Notes under the pieces: model-generated | Seen by the model: the letters and a program-made list of their open reading frames with translations, nothing else | What the model was told of the DNA's origin: nothing | The model's database searches: none | From: Streptomyces sp. 840.1 | GTDB taxonomy: Bacteria; Actinomycetota; Actinomycetes; Streptomycetales; Streptomycetaceae | DNA length: 64,000 bases | Assembly: GCF_003751445.1 (NCBI RefSeq) | Contig: NZ_RJUU01000001.1 | Coordinates: 4,717,001-4,781,000, forward strand | Direction of reading: 5' to 3' | Program-made: the position numbers and the translations under genes | Part shown: positions 8,811-17,115 of the stretch, one piece after another | Layout: the number at the start of each line of letters is the position of its first letter | Numbering within the stretch: the stretch's first letter is position 1

Positions 8811-9458
8811 ATGCGCATCAAGAACGACGACACGCTCCTGTTCATCGGAGACTCCATCACCGACGCGGGCCGCGACCGCGCGGACTCCGCCTCGCTCGGT
8901 GCGGGTTACGTCCACGAGATCGCGCAGACCCTGCGCGACCGGGCGGCCGAAGGACCCGGGCCCCGTGTCATCAACAGGGGGATCAGCGGCAATCGCGTCT
9001 ACGACCTCGAAAGCCGCTGGACCACCGATGTCATCGACCACCGGCCCACCGTGGTCACCGTCAAGATCGGCATCAACGACACCTGGCGGCACTACGACAG
9101 CGGGCTGCGCAGCCCGGTCGACGCGTTCGCGACCTGCCTCGACGGACTGCTCGCGGACACCGCGCGCAGACTGTCCGCCCGGCTGGTCGTCATCACCCCG
9201 TTCCTCGTCCCGGTCGGGCCGGACCAGGAGAGGTGGTTCGAGGACCTGGCCCCCCGCACCGACGCCGTCCTGCGGGCGGCCGCGGACAACGGGGCCCAGG
9301 TGGTCCGCGCCGACCAGGTCATGGCCCATGCGGTACGGGACCGGCAGCCGGCGGAGCTGGCCCGGGACGGCGTCCACCCGACCCCGCTCGGGCACCGGCT
9401 GATCGCTGATGCCTGGCTCGCCGTGGCCGACCCGGCCACCGCGCAGGCGCCGGCGTAG
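8811..9458 (+). CDS. SGNH/GDSL-family esterase
   Basis: This 215-residue SGNH hydrolase has block I FIGDSITDAG with nucleophile Ser15, the block II Gly/Asn region NRGISGNRV, block III KIGINDTW, and the catalytic Asp-His in DGVHPT near residue 190. No signal peptide is evident, so it would deacylate imported oligosaccharides, for example by removing acetyl groups like acetylxylan or rhamnogalacturonan acetylesterases. An ATG 17 bases upstream is in another frame. It is the last gene of the polysaccharide locus, 53 bases after the isomerase-like gene. Confidence 0.85.
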   Translation: MRIKNDDTLLFIGDSITDAGRDRADSASLGAGYVHEIAQTLRDRAAEGPGPRVINRGISGNRVYDLESRWTTDVIDHRPTVVTVKIGINDTWRHYDSGLRSPVDAFATCLDGLLADTARRLSARLVVITPFLVPVGPDQERWFEDLAPRTDAVLRAAADNGAQVVRADQVMAHAVRDRQPAELARDGVHPTPLGHRLIADAWLAVADPATAQAPA

Positions 9459-9524
9459 CACCGTCTCCGCGGGGACCGGGCGGATGCTCCGCGGGCTCGG
9501 CCCGGGGCCCTGCGGGACGCGGAG

Positions 9525-9548
9525 GGGCGGTCGCTAGAGTGACCGCCC
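9525..9548 (+). promoter_or_regulatory. leaderless promoter with flanking inverted repeat, cupin gene
   Basis: TAGAGT (9535-9540) lies 8 bases before the ATG, the usual place for the -10 box of a leaderless Streptomyces transcript. It is enclosed by a perfect 8-bp inverted repeat GGGCGGTC / GACCGCCC (9525-9532, 9541-9548) whose right arm touches the start codon. A protein bound there would cover both the -10 box and the start. No convincing -35 box is visible. Confidence 0.5.
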
Positions 9549-9911
9549 ATGACCACAATTGATCAAGTTCCCGCCTCTTTCGTCGTGCACATCCCGGACG
9601 CCGAACTCGAACCGGAGCCGCTCGATCCGACGCAGATCGTTTCGGGCGATCCGCAGGTCACCGGCAAGGTGCTGTGGGAGTCGCCCGACGGCAGGCAGCT
9701 GCGCGGGATCTGGCAGATCACGCCCGGCGTGGTCACGGACACCGAGGCCAACGAGCTGTTCGTGGTGGTCAGCGGTCGCGCGACGATGGCGGTCGAGGAC
9801 GGCGGGACGCTGGAGCTCGGACCGGGCGACGCCTGCGTGCTGCGCGAGGGCGACCGCACGACGTGGACCGTGCACGAGACGCTGCGCAAGGCCTACCACA
9901 TCAGCCTCTGA
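9549..9911 (+). CDS. cupin-domain protein (cupin_3 / ureidoglycine-aminohydrolase-like)
   Basis: This 120-residue single cupin has the two conserved cupin motifs: a first barrel motif around residues 55-75 (TEANELFVVVSGRATM) and a second around 85-100 (LGPGDACVLREGDRTTW). The His/Glu metal set is incomplete in the first motif, as is common for cupin_3 proteins. Function is unknown. It has its own leaderless promoter and converges with the MFS gene, so it is probably not part of the sugar operon. Confidence 0.8.
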   Translation: MTTIDQVPASFVVHIPDAELEPEPLDPTQIVSGDPQVTGKVLWESPDGRQLRGIWQITPGVVTDTEANELFVVVSGRATMAVEDGGTLELGPGDACVLREGDRTTWTVHETLRKAYHISL

Positions 9912-9954
9912 AGACCCGTGGCGTCCCTGGCGCCCTGGAGACCGCGCGGGTCCC

Positions 9955-11253
9955 TCAGGCCGAGGCGGGGCGGGTGAGGGACCGGCGCAGGGCGAGCGCG
10001 GCCATCGGCAGCAGCAGGCAGGCGCCGGTGAGGTTCAGCCAGCCGTAGCTCGCCCGGGAGACGATCACCCCGGCGACCGCGCCGCCGATGCCCGCCGAGG
10101 CGTTCATGGTCAGGTCCGACAGGCCCTGTACGGCGGCGCGGGCGGCCTGCGGCACGGAGTCGGTGAGCAGCGCGGAACCGGCGACCAGCCCTGCGGACCA
10201 GCCGAGCCCGAGCACGAACAGGCCGGCCGCGGTCCGGCCGTGGGCGGCGCCCGCGGTGCCCGCCAGCAGTGCGGCCAGGGAGAGCAGTCCGACCGCCAGG
10301 CCGATGACAGCGATCCGCCCGAAGCGGTCCGACAGCCAGCCCATCACCGGCGAGAACGCGTACATCCCCGCGATGTGGCCGCTGATCACCAGGCCGACCA
10401 GCTGGAGGTCCGCGCCGTGGTGGCCCAGGTCGACCGGGGTCATCACCATGATCGAGACCATCGCGGTGTGCGAGACGGTCACGGTCACCAGTGCCAGCCG
10501 GGCCATCGGCGAAGCCCGCACGGCGGCGATGCCCGCACGCAGCGAACGGTTCGCGGTCGACCTGCCCTCCTGGGGGCCCAGCGCGCGTGCCGTGAGCAGT
10601 GGGTCGGGCCGCAGCAGCACCGCGATCACGAGGGCGGCGAGCAGGAAGATGCCGGCCGCCCAGACGAAGGGCCCGGCCGTCTCGGACACGGCGGTGCCTC
10701 GGAAGACCCGGCCCGCCGGGGCCGCGATGTTGGGCCCCGCGACCGACCCGATGGTGGTGGCCCAGATGACTGTCGAGATCGCCCGGCCGCGCCGCTCGGG
10801 CTCGGCCAGATCCGCCGCGGCGAACCGCGCCTGCAGATTGGCGGAGGAGCCCGCGCCGAACGCGGCCATGCCGAGGAGCAGCAGCGGGAAGTTCTCCACC
10901 AGAGTGGCCAGCACCACCAGGCCGGCTCCGAGCGCCCCGATCAGATACGCCAGCACGAGCCCCGGGCGGCGGCCGCGCGAGGTCATCAGCGCGGCCAGCG
11001 GCAGCGACAGCAGGGCCGTGCCGGTCACCGACGCGGTGGGCGCGAGGCCCGCCAGCGCCTCGGAGCCGCTGACCTGCGTCGCCAGCACCGGGGCCAGGGC
11101 GATGCCGACGGGCACGCCGAGTCCGCCGAGTATCTGACCGGCGATCAGGACAGCGGTCGTCCTGCGCCGGAGCCCAGGCAGGTCCGCGGAGGTGACCCGC
11201 CCGGTGGGAGCGGGCCCGCCGGGTGCGTCGGATGCGTCGAGGGTGTTGGTCAC
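9955..11253 (-). CDS. MFS transporter
   Basis: This 432-residue major facilitator superfamily protein has about 12 hydrophobic helices in two halves. A basic cytoplasmic loop after helix 2 (MTSRGRRPGLV) and a second after helix 8 (GWLSDRFGRIAV) match the MFS signature RxGRR/DRxGR. It is probably a drug or metabolite exporter; the substrate is unknown. The GTG start has no clear ribosome site, and a -10-like CACACT lies 6 bases upstream, so it may be leaderless. It converges with the cupin gene. Confidence 0.88.
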   Translation of the reverse strand: MTNTLDASDAPGGPAPTGRVTSADLPGLRRRTTAVLIAGQILGGLGVPVGIALAPVLATQVSGSEALAGLAPTASVTGTALLSLPLAALMTSRGRRPGLVLAYLIGALGAGLVVLATLVENFPLLLLGMAAFGAGSSANLQARFAAADLAEPERRGRAISTVIWATTIGSVAGPNIAAPAGRVFRGTAVSETAGPFVWAAGIFLLAALVIAVLLRPDPLLTARALGPQEGRSTANRSLRAGIAAVRASPMARLALVTVTVSHTAMVSIMVMTPVDLGHHGADLQLVGLVISGHIAGMYAFSPVMGWLSDRFGRIAVIGLAVGLLSLAALLAGTAGAAHGRTAAGLFVLGLGWSAGLVAGSALLTDSVPQAARAAVQGLSDLTMNASAGIGGAVAGVIVSRASYGWLNLTGACLLLPMAALALRRSLTRPASA

Positions 11254-11304
11254 CGACGCAGTGTGCCAGCCCGAACGCGCGTACGAAAAGGAGATCGGGG
11301 GGCC

Positions 11305-11373
11305 GTCCCTCGCGGTGGCTCAGAACAGCGGCTATCGAGGGACTGTCCGTCGCGGTGGCTCAGAACAGCGGCT
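11305..11373. repeat. 29-bp direct repeat duplicating the ogt 3' end
   Basis: 11305-11333 and 11345-11373 match at 28 of 29 bases, with a 40-base period. The second copy contains the end of the ogt coding region including its stop codon (11360-11362). The first copy is an out-of-gene duplicate in the ogt-MFS gap. This looks like a recent local duplication. Confidence 0.8.
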
Positions 11374-11902
11374 GCGGCAGTACGCCCTCCAGCGCGAGCA
11401 GCTGCCGCTTCGTCTCCAGCCCGCCGCCGAAGCCGCCGATCCCGCCGTCGCGCTCCACCACCCGGTGACAGGGCACCACGACCGGCAGCGGATTGGACCC
11501 CATGGCCGCCCCGACCGCCTGGGCCGCCCCGGGCTGCCCGACCCGGTCGGCGAGCTCCCCGTAACCGGCGACGGCGCCGTAGGGCACCCCCGCCGCCAGC
11601 TCGCGGAGCACCTGACGGTTGAAACCGCTGGTCAGCGACCAGTCGAGGGGGAGCGAGAAATCACGCAGGGTGCCCGCGAAGTACGCCGCGAACTGGCGTA
11701 TCGGCTCGGCCAGCCGCGCGGAGTCCGGTGCTTCGGCCAGGTCCGCGCCGAGCCGGCTCCGCAACTGGTCCAGCGCCCTGTCCCGCACCGCCGGACGGGC
11801 GTGGAAGACCACGCTCACCAGCCCCGCGTCGGTCGCGGCCAGCAGCAGCGGACCGATGTCGCTCTCCACGACGGCCCACTCGACAACCCCGTTGCTGTTC
11901 AT
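11360..11902 (-). CDS. ogt: methylated-DNA-protein cysteine S-methyltransferase
   Basis: This 180-residue suicide repair enzyme removes alkyl groups from O6-alkylguanine. The active-site motif VPCHRV is present with the acceptor Cys about 40 residues from the end, followed by GGFGGGLETKRQLLALEG. The N-terminal ribonuclease-H-like ATase domain precedes it. I chose the ATG at 11902 because a damage-type -10 box ends 7 bases upstream, which predicts a leaderless transcript. The frame stays open upstream but has no support. Its promoter matches that of uvrB. Confidence 0.92.
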   Translation of the reverse strand: MNSNGVVEWAVVESDIGPLLLAATDAGLVSVVFHARPAVRDRALDQLRSRLGADLAEAPDSARLAEPIRQFAAYFAGTLRDFSLPLDWSLTSGFNRQVLRELAAGVPYGAVAGYGELADRVGQPGAAQAVGAAMGSNPLPVVVPCHRVVERDGGIGGFGGGLETKRQLLALEGVLPQPLF

Positions 11903-11909
11903 GGCACCC

Positions 11910-11932
11910 ACGGTACGGCCGGCCACTGACAA
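11910..11932 (-). promoter_or_regulatory. RecA-independent DNA-damage promoter (RecA-NDp type) of ogt
   Basis: On the minus strand TTGTCAGTG (11932-11924), an 8-base spacer and TACCGT (11915-11910) match the RecA-NDp consensus TTGTCRGTG-N8-TANNNT exactly. This promoter class is activated through PafBC in mycobacteria. The ATG begins 7 bases after the -10 box, so the mRNA should be leaderless. Confidence 0.82.
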
Positions 11933-11969
11933 CGGTCGGTGGCCGGCCGCGGCAACGGCCCCGCGACGA

Positions 11970-12956
11970 TCAGCCGCCGGTCGCTCGCACCCCGGCTGCC
12001 TGAGGTACCCCGGTGGCCCCGCGCGTCCCGGTGGCCGCACGGACCACGTCCGGCGCATTGGTGATGATGCCGTCCACGCCGTAGCCGGTCACCCGGAGCG
12101 CGTCCGCCGCGTCGTTGACCGTCCAGGTGTCGACCTGCAGCTTCTTGTGGTGCGGCCCCTTCAGCGCGTGCACCGCCGCGACGTACTGGGCCGAGACCGA
12201 GGCGTGGTCCGGGTTGATCCGGTCGGTGAACCGGGCGTACGAGGGCAGCTCGGCGACGGCCGGGGTGCCCAGGAGGCCGGTGATGACGTCGGGACGCTGC
12301 TCGTGCACCCTGCGCACGCTGTCCGCGCCGAAGCTCTGGATCACGAGGCGGTCGCGCACGTGGCCGCCGTCCAGCCAGCCCTCCTGGGCCAGCACCTGGA
12401 GGGTCGCCCGCTCGATCCCCGGGTAGGTCTCGGGGCTCTTGATCTCCATGAGCAGGCTCTGCTGGTTGTGCTCGATACGTTCCAGGTACTGCCGGAGCGT
12501 GGGTACCCGGGTGCCGGCGTAGCGCGCGCCGAACCAGCTCCCCGCGTCCAGCCGGGCGATCTCGGCGGCCGTGAAGTCCTTGACCGCCCACGGTGCGCGA
12601 CCGGGGAAGACCGTCTCGGCGTCGGTGGTGCGCTTCAGGCTGGTGTCGTGGATGACGACGAGGACGCCGTCCTTGGTGAGCTGGACGTCGTTCTCCACCC
12701 ACTCGAAGCCGAGCGCGTGGGCCTTGTCGACGGACGCGAGGGTGTTCTCGGGGGCGTAGGCGGACGCGCCCCGGTGGGCGATCACGAGCGGGGTGCGGAC
12801 CGGGGCGGCGGCGCGGGTCACCGGGCCGGGGCGCGCGGCGGCAGCGGTGGTGGTGTCCGAGACGGGTGCGCCGGTGTTCGACAGCAGGTACGTGCCGGCG
12901 GCCAGCAGCGCGGCGGCGGCGACGGAGGCGGTAGCGGTAGCGGTGCCTGCGTACAC
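11970..12956 (-). CDS. secreted glycerophosphodiester phosphodiesterase
   Basis: This 328-residue GDPD-family enzyme hydrolyses glycerophosphodiesters to glycerol 3-phosphate and an alcohol outside the cell. It shows the GDPD signature AHRGASAYAPENT with HRG and a metal-binding Glu, then ENDVQLTKDG and VIHD for catalysis. An N-terminal hydrophobic segment of alanine-rich type is a signal peptide or anchor. The GTG at 12956 has AAGGAG 6 bases upstream. The upstream GTTCAC repeats resemble a PHO box, fitting the phosphate regulation known for Streptomyces glpQ genes. Confidence 0.9.
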   Translation of the reverse strand: MYAGTATATASVAAAALLAAGTYLLSNTGAPVSDTTTAAAARPGPVTRAAAPVRTPLVIAHRGASAYAPENTLASVDKAHALGFEWVENDVQLTKDGVLVVIHDTSLKRTTDAETVFPGRAPWAVKDFTAAEIARLDAGSWFGARYAGTRVPTLRQYLERIEHNQQSLLMEIKSPETYPGIERATLQVLAQEGWLDGGHVRDRLVIQSFGADSVRRVHEQRPDVITGLLGTPAVAELPSYARFTDRINPDHASVSAQYVAAVHALKGPHHKKLQVDTWTVNDAADALRVTGYGVDGIITNAPDVVRAATGTRGATGVPQAAGVRATGG

Positions 12957-13055
12957 GTGGACTCCTTGCGTCAGGGATGCGGAGCGTCGGAGTGTGCGGA
13001 CGGCCCGAGAGTCGCAGCCGCCGCCGAACGGGGGAGAGGCGGCGGGTGGCCACCA

Positions 13056-13085
13056 TGTGAACGGTCCCGGAGGGACTGTGAACGG
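13056..13085 (-). promoter_or_regulatory. possible PHO box upstream of the GDPD gene
   Basis: Two copies of CCGTTCACA (minus strand) start exactly 21 bases apart, about 100 bases before the GDPD start. PhoP binds direct repeats of GTTCACC-like units at 11-base steps, so a 21- to 22-base period with one degenerate middle unit fits. Known Streptomyces glpQ genes belong to the PhoP regulon. The middle unit is poor, so this is tentative. Confidence 0.5.
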
Positions 13086-13142
13086 ACCCCGGGGACCGCG
13101 TCACGGCCCCGTGCCCCTGTCGATAAAATGCAGTTCTTCTGT

Positions 13143-13170
13143 TTGTTTGCCGGGCCTCGCGCCTTAGGGT
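13143..13170 (+). promoter_or_regulatory. probable promoter of the MHYT gene
   Basis: TTGTTT (13143-13148), a 16-base spacer and TAGGGT (13165-13170) form a reasonable promoter. The start would be near 13177, giving a leader of about 28 bases containing the GAAGGA ribosome site. Confidence 0.45.
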
Positions 13171-13204
13171 CGTCCGCACCCGGGCTTCTGCGAAGGACGT
13201 GTGT

Positions 13205-14080
13205 ATGCAGGGCACAATCGACGGCTTCAGCTATGGGGCGGTGACCCCCGTCGCCGCGTTTGTCATGGCCTGCCTCGGCGCGGCACTCGGTCTGCGCTGC
13301 ACCACCCGGTCACTGCGCACGGAACGTTCCTTCAAGGCCGGCTGGCTGGCTCTCGGCGCGACTTCCATAGGCTCCGGAATCTGGACGATGCACTTCATCG
13401 CGATGATGGGCTTCTCCGTCGAGGAGGTGCCGATCGGCTACGACAAGCCGGTCACGTTCGCCAGCCTCGCCGTCGCGATCGTCGTGGTCGGTGTCGGGAT
13501 CTTCCTTGTCGGGTACCGGGGCGCCACCCCGATGGCGCTGGTGACGGGCGGCACGATCACCGGGCTCGGCGTGGCCACCATGCATTACCTCGGCATGGCC
13601 GGGATGCGACTTGATGGGCAGTTCGAGTACGACACGATCACCGTGACGCTCTCCGTGGTCATCGCCGTGTCGGCCTCGACCGCCGCGCTCTGGGCCGCCG
13701 CATCGATCCACGGCTTCCTGCCCAGCCTCGGTGCCGCCGTCGTGATGGGCGTCGCGGTCAGCGGGATGCACTACACCGGTATGGCCGCGCTCCGGGTCCA
13801 CCTGCACCCCGCCACCGTCACCGGCACCACCGCCGGTGACACCCCGACCGGCCTGCTCGTGCCCATGCTGATCGGTCCGGCCTGCTTCCTGCTCATCGCC
13901 GGGGTCGTCGTGATGTTCGACCCACTGGTGGTCATGGGCACCCCGGACTGGGAGGACGCCGCGGCCGGACGGGCCCTCGGCATCCCCGCCCAGCGCCAGG
14001 TACCCCGGTTCGGGACCCACGCCGACCCGGCGTCCTTCCACTCGCAGCGGCGCGACCCCGTGGAGCACCACGAGCGCTGA
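13205..14080 (+). CDS. MHYT-domain membrane sensor protein
   Basis: This 291-residue integral membrane protein has about seven helices and three MHYT-type motifs (MHFIAM, MHYLGM, MHYTGM). MHYT domains are thought to bind copper and sense oxygen, carbon monoxide or nitric oxide. No GGDEF, EAL or kinase output domain follows; the C-terminal 60 residues are a polar tail. I prefer the ATG at 13205 over the GTG 6 bases earlier because AAGGA is then 7 bases upstream. It is monocistronic, convergent with nothing, and lies just before uvrB. Confidence 0.88.
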   Translation: MQGTIDGFSYGAVTPVAAFVMACLGAALGLRCTTRSLRTERSFKAGWLALGATSIGSGIWTMHFIAMMGFSVEEVPIGYDKPVTFASLAVAIVVVGVGIFLVGYRGATPMALVTGGTITGLGVATMHYLGMAGMRLDGQFEYDTITVTLSVVIAVSASTAALWAAASIHGFLPSLGAAVVMGVAVSGMHYTGMAALRVHLHPATVTGTTAGDTPTGLLVPMLIGPACFLLIAGVVVMFDPLVVMGTPDWEDAAAGRALGIPAQRQVPRFGTHADPASFHSQRRDPVEHHER

Positions 14081-14089
14081 CCCGCCCCG

Positions 14090-14112
14090 TTGTCAGTGGG
14101 GGGTCGTACGGT
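14090..14112 (+). promoter_or_regulatory. RecA-independent DNA-damage promoter (RecA-NDp type) of uvrB
   Basis: TTGTCAGTG (14090-14098), 8 bases, TACGGT (14107-14112) is an exact match to TTGTCRGTG-N8-TANNNT. The uvrB ATG follows 6 bases later, so the transcript should be leaderless. The first element begins 10 bases after the MHYT stop codon. Confidence 0.82.
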
Positions 14113-14118
14113 GGTTGC

Positions 14119-16236
14119 ATGCGGCCCGTTTCGAAGATCGAACGTTCGGTGGCGCCTTTCGAGGTCGTCAGTCCCTACCAGCCCAGCGGCGACCAGCCCA
14201 CGGCCATCGCCGAGCTGGAGAAGCGCGTCCGGGCAGGTGAGAAGGATGTCGTGCTGCTCGGCGCGACCGGCACCGGAAAGTCGGCGACCACCGCCTGGAT
14301 GATCGAGAAGCTGCAGCGCCCCACCCTGGTGATGGCGCCGAACAAGACCCTCGCCGCCCAGCTGGCCAACGAGTTCCGCGAGCTCCTGCCCAACAACGCC
14401 GTCGAGTACTTCGTCTCGTACTACGACTACTACCAGCCCGAGGCGTACGTCCCGCAGTCGGACACCTACATCGAGAAGGACTCCTCGATCAACGAGGAGG
14501 TCGAACGGCTGCGCCACTCCGCGACGAACTCCCTGCTCACCCGGCGTGACGTCATCGTCGTCGCCTCCGTCTCCTGCATCTACGGCCTCGGCACGCCGCA
14601 GGAGTACGTGGACCGGATGGTCCAGCTCAAGGTGGGCGACGAGATCGACCGCGACCAGCTGCTGCGCCGCTTCGTCGAGATCCAGTACAGCCGCAACGAC
14701 CTGGCCTTCGCCCGGGGCACCTTCCGGGTGCGGGGCGACACCATCGAGATCTTCCCGGTCTACGAGGAGCTCGCCGTCCGCATCGAGATGTTCGGTGACG
14801 AGATCGAGGCGCTCTCCACCCTCCACCCGCTCACCGGCGAGGTCATCAGCGAGGACCAGGCCCTCCACGTCTTCCCCGCCAGCCACTACGTGGCGGGCCC
14901 TGAGCGCCTGGAGAAGGCCGTCGGCGGCATCGAGAAGGAGCTGGAGGAGCGGCTGGCCGAGCTGGAGAAGCAGGGCAAGATGCTGGAGGCCCAGCGTCTG
15001 CGGATGCGCACCACGTACGACATCGAGATGCTCCGCCAGATCGGCACCTGCTCGGGCGTCGAGAACTACTCGATGCACTTCGACGACCGCACCCCCGGCA
15101 CCGCGCCCAACACTCTCCTGGACTACTTCCCCGAGGACTTCCTCCTCGTGCTCGACGAGTCGCACGTCACCGTGCCGCAGATCGGCGCGATGTACGAGGG
15201 AGACGCCTCCCGCAAGCGGACCCTCGTCGACCACGGCTTCCGGCTGCCGTCCGCCCTGGACAACCGTCCGCTGAAGTGGGAGGAGTTCCTCGGACGGATC
15301 AACCAGACGGTCTACCTCTCCGCCACCCCCGGCAAGTACGAGCTCTCCCGCGGCGACGGCTTCGTCGAGCAGATCATCCGCCCCACCGGCCTCGTCGACC
15401 CGGAGATCGTCGTCAAGCCCACCGAGGGCCAGATCGACGACCTGGTGCACGAGATCCGCAAGCGCACCGAGAAGGACGAGCGGGTCCTGGTCACCACCCT
15501 CACCAAGAAGATGTCGGAGGACCTCACCGACTACTTCCTGGAGCTCGGCATCCAGGTGCGCTACCTGCACAGCGACGTCGACACCCTGCGCCGCATCGAG
15601 CTGCTGCGCGAACTGCGCTCGGGCGAGTACGACGTCCTGGTCGGCATCAACCTCCTGCGCGAGGGCCTCGACCTGCCGGAGGTGTCGCTCGTGGCGATCC
15701 TCGACGCCGACAAGCAGGGCTTCCTGCGTTCGGGCACCTCACTGATCCAGACCATCGGCCGAGCCGCCCGTAACGTGTCCGGGCAGGTCCATATGTACGC
15801 GGACAAGATCACCCCGGCGATGGCGCAGGCCATCGAGGAGACCAACCGGCGCCGTGAGAAGCAGATCGCCTACAACACCGAGCGCGGACTCGACCCGCAG
15901 CCGCTGCGCAAGAAGATCAACGACATCGTCGCGACGATCGCCCGCGAGGAGGTCGACACCGAGCAGCTGCTCGGCACCGGCTACCGCCAGGCGAAGGGCG
16001 CCAAGGCGCCCGTGCCCACGCTGGGCATCAAGGCCGGCTCCGCGAAGACCAAGGGCGAGGGGGCGGCGGTCACCGACCGGCCGGCCACCGAGCTCGCCGG
16101 GATCATCGAGGAGATGACCGACCGGATGCGCGCCGCCGCCGCGGACCTGCAGTTCGAGGTGGCCGCCCGACTGCGGGACGAGGTCGGGGAGTTGAAGAAG
16201 GAGTTGCGCCAGATGCGGGAGGCGGGCCTGGCCTGA
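14119..16236 (+). CDS. uvrB: excinuclease ABC subunit B
   Basis: This 705-residue DNA helicase-like subunit of nucleotide excision repair loads on damage after UvrA and recruits UvrC. The Walker A motif GATGTGKS is near residue 53. The damage-probing beta-hairpin [12 protein letters not shown] is near 105. Helicase motifs include [12 protein letters not shown] and the QTIGRAARN motif VI. A C-terminal UVR coiled coil for UvrC contact spans about the last 45 residues. Length fits actinobacterial UvrB. It has its own damage-type leaderless promoter. uvrA and uvrC lie within 15 kb. Confidence 0.98.
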   Translation: MRPVSKIERSVAPFEVVSPYQPSGDQPTAIAELEKRVRAGEKDVVLLGATGTGKSATTAWMIEKLQRPTLVMAPNKTLAAQLANEFRELLPNNAVEYFVSYYDYYQPEAYVPQSDTYIEKDSSINEEVERLRHSATNSLLTRRDVIVVASVSCIYGLGTPQEYVDRMVQLKVGDEIDRDQLLRRFVEIQYSRNDLAFARGTFRVRGDTIEIFPVYEELAVRIEMFGDEIEALSTLHPLTGEVISEDQALHVFPASHYVAGPERLEKAVGGIEKELEERLAELEKQGKMLEAQRLRMRTTYDIEMLRQIGTCSGVENYSMHFDDRTPGTAPNTLLDYFPEDFLLVLDESHVTVPQIGAMYEGDASRKRTLVDHGFRLPSALDNRPLKWEEFLGRINQTVYLSATPGKYELSRGDGFVEQIIRPTGLVDPEIVVKPTEGQIDDLVHEIRKRTEKDERVLVTTLTKKMSEDLTDYFLELGIQVRYLHSDVDTLRRIELLRELRSGEYDVLVGINLLREGLDLPEVSLVAILDADKQGFLRSGTSLIQTIGRAARNVSGQVHMYADKITPAMAQAIEETNRRREKQIAYNTERGLDPQPLRKKINDIVATIAREEVDTEQLLGTGYRQAKGAKAPVPTLGIKAGSAKTKGEGAAVTDRPATELAGIIEEMTDRMRAAAADLQFEVAARLRDEVGELKKELRQMREAGLA

Positions 16237-16366
16237 CCCCGCGGTGCGGGGTGTGTTGCAGGACCGACACAAAACGGCCCGGACCCGATGCACGGGTGGC
16301 GTGAATGCGTAGGGTGCTGGAAACCGCGCAAGGACGGTTTGCGGGGAAGCGGAGAGGGGACAGCGC

Positions 16367-16945
16367 GTGACGGTCAATATGACCAAGGGCCAGGCCATCA
16401 GCCTGCAGAAGAGCGACGGGGGGACCCTGACCGCGGTACGCATGGGGCTCGGCTGGCAGGCGGCGCCGCGCCGCGGTCTGTTCGGTTCGCGCACCCGCGA
16501 GATCGACCTGGACGCCTCGGCGGTCCTGTTCGCCGACAAGCAGCCGGTCGACGTCGTCTTCTTCCGGCACCTCGTCAGCGACGACGGCTCGGTCAAGCAC
16601 ACCGGGGACAACCTGGTCGGCGGCGCCGGCTCGGGCGGCGACGACGAGGCGATCCTGGTCGACCTCCAGCGGGTGCCGGTCCACATCGACCAGATCGTCT
16701 TCACGGTGAACTCCTTCACCGGCCAGACGTTCCAGGAAGTACAGAACGCCTTCTGCCGCATCGTCGACGAGACCAACGGCCAGGAGCTCGCCCGCTACAC
16801 CCTGGACGGCGGCGGGCAGTACACCGCACAGATCATGGCGAAGGTGCACCGCTCGGGCAGCGGATGGCAGATGACCGCCATCGGCAACCCGGCCAACGGC
16901 CGCACCTTCCAGGACCTCATGCCGGCGATCCTGCCGCACCTGTAG
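16367..16945 (+). CDS. TerD-family stress protein
   Basis: This 192-residue protein is a single TerD domain. It has the N-terminal MTKGQAISLQKSDGG and the paired acidic calcium-binding strands typical of the family (for example SAVLFADKQPVDVVFF and GGDDEAILVDL). TerD proteins bind Ca2+ and act in tellurite and envelope-stress responses and in Streptomyces development. The GTG start has GGAGAGGGGA just upstream. A hairpin terminator follows, so the larger TerD-type gene downstream is probably separate or attenuated. Confidence 0.9.
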   Translation: MTVNMTKGQAISLQKSDGGTLTAVRMGLGWQAAPRRGLFGSRTREIDLDASAVLFADKQPVDVVFFRHLVSDDGSVKHTGDNLVGGAGSGGDDEAILVDLQRVPVHIDQIVFTVNSFTGQTFQEVQNAFCRIVDETNGQELARYTLDGGGQYTAQIMAKVHRSGSGWQMTAIGNPANGRTFQDLMPAILPHL

Positions 16946-16979
16946 GCGGAGCCGGACCAGCGGGTCCGTATCGGTACGC

Positions 16980-17013
16980 GCAGCTCCCGGAGGCATCGGC
17001 CGCCGGGAGCTGC
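16980..17013 (+). terminator. hairpin after the TerD gene
   Basis: An 11-bp perfect stem GCAGCTCCCGG / CCGGGAGCTGC with a 12-base loop begins 35 bases after the TerD stop. It is a likely factor-independent terminator of Streptomyces type, which lacks a long T tract. Confidence 0.7.
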
Positions 17014-17070
17014 ACCGCATCACGACCACCGCATCACGACCACCGCATCACCACCACCTTCATCACCACC
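17014..17070. repeat. 14-bp tandem repeat
   Basis: The unit ACCGCATCACGACC occurs twice exactly (17014-17041), once with one mismatch (17042-17055), and once in degenerate 15-base form. It fills the gap between the terminator and the ribosome site of the next gene. It could be slippage-prone and variable between strains. Confidence 0.85.
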
Positions 17071-17115
17071 GCGGCACCGCGCCGCGCGGCAGCAACTCGT
17101 CGAGGGGACAGGGCA

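Noticed and set aside
9549..9911. Cupin gene as the last gene of the polysaccharide operon
   Set aside because: It has its own leaderless promoter 90 bases downstream of the esterase, so common transcription is not needed to explain it.
17014..17070. Possible CRISPR array at the short tandem repeats (also at 25681 and 48654)
   Set aside because: Repeats are adjacent with no spacers, are too short or degenerate, and no cas genes are present.
16288..17115. Upstream extension of the large TerD-type gene
   Set aside because: The extra part lies over the first TerD gene, a hairpin and tandem repeats. The ATG at 17116 begins the conserved domain.
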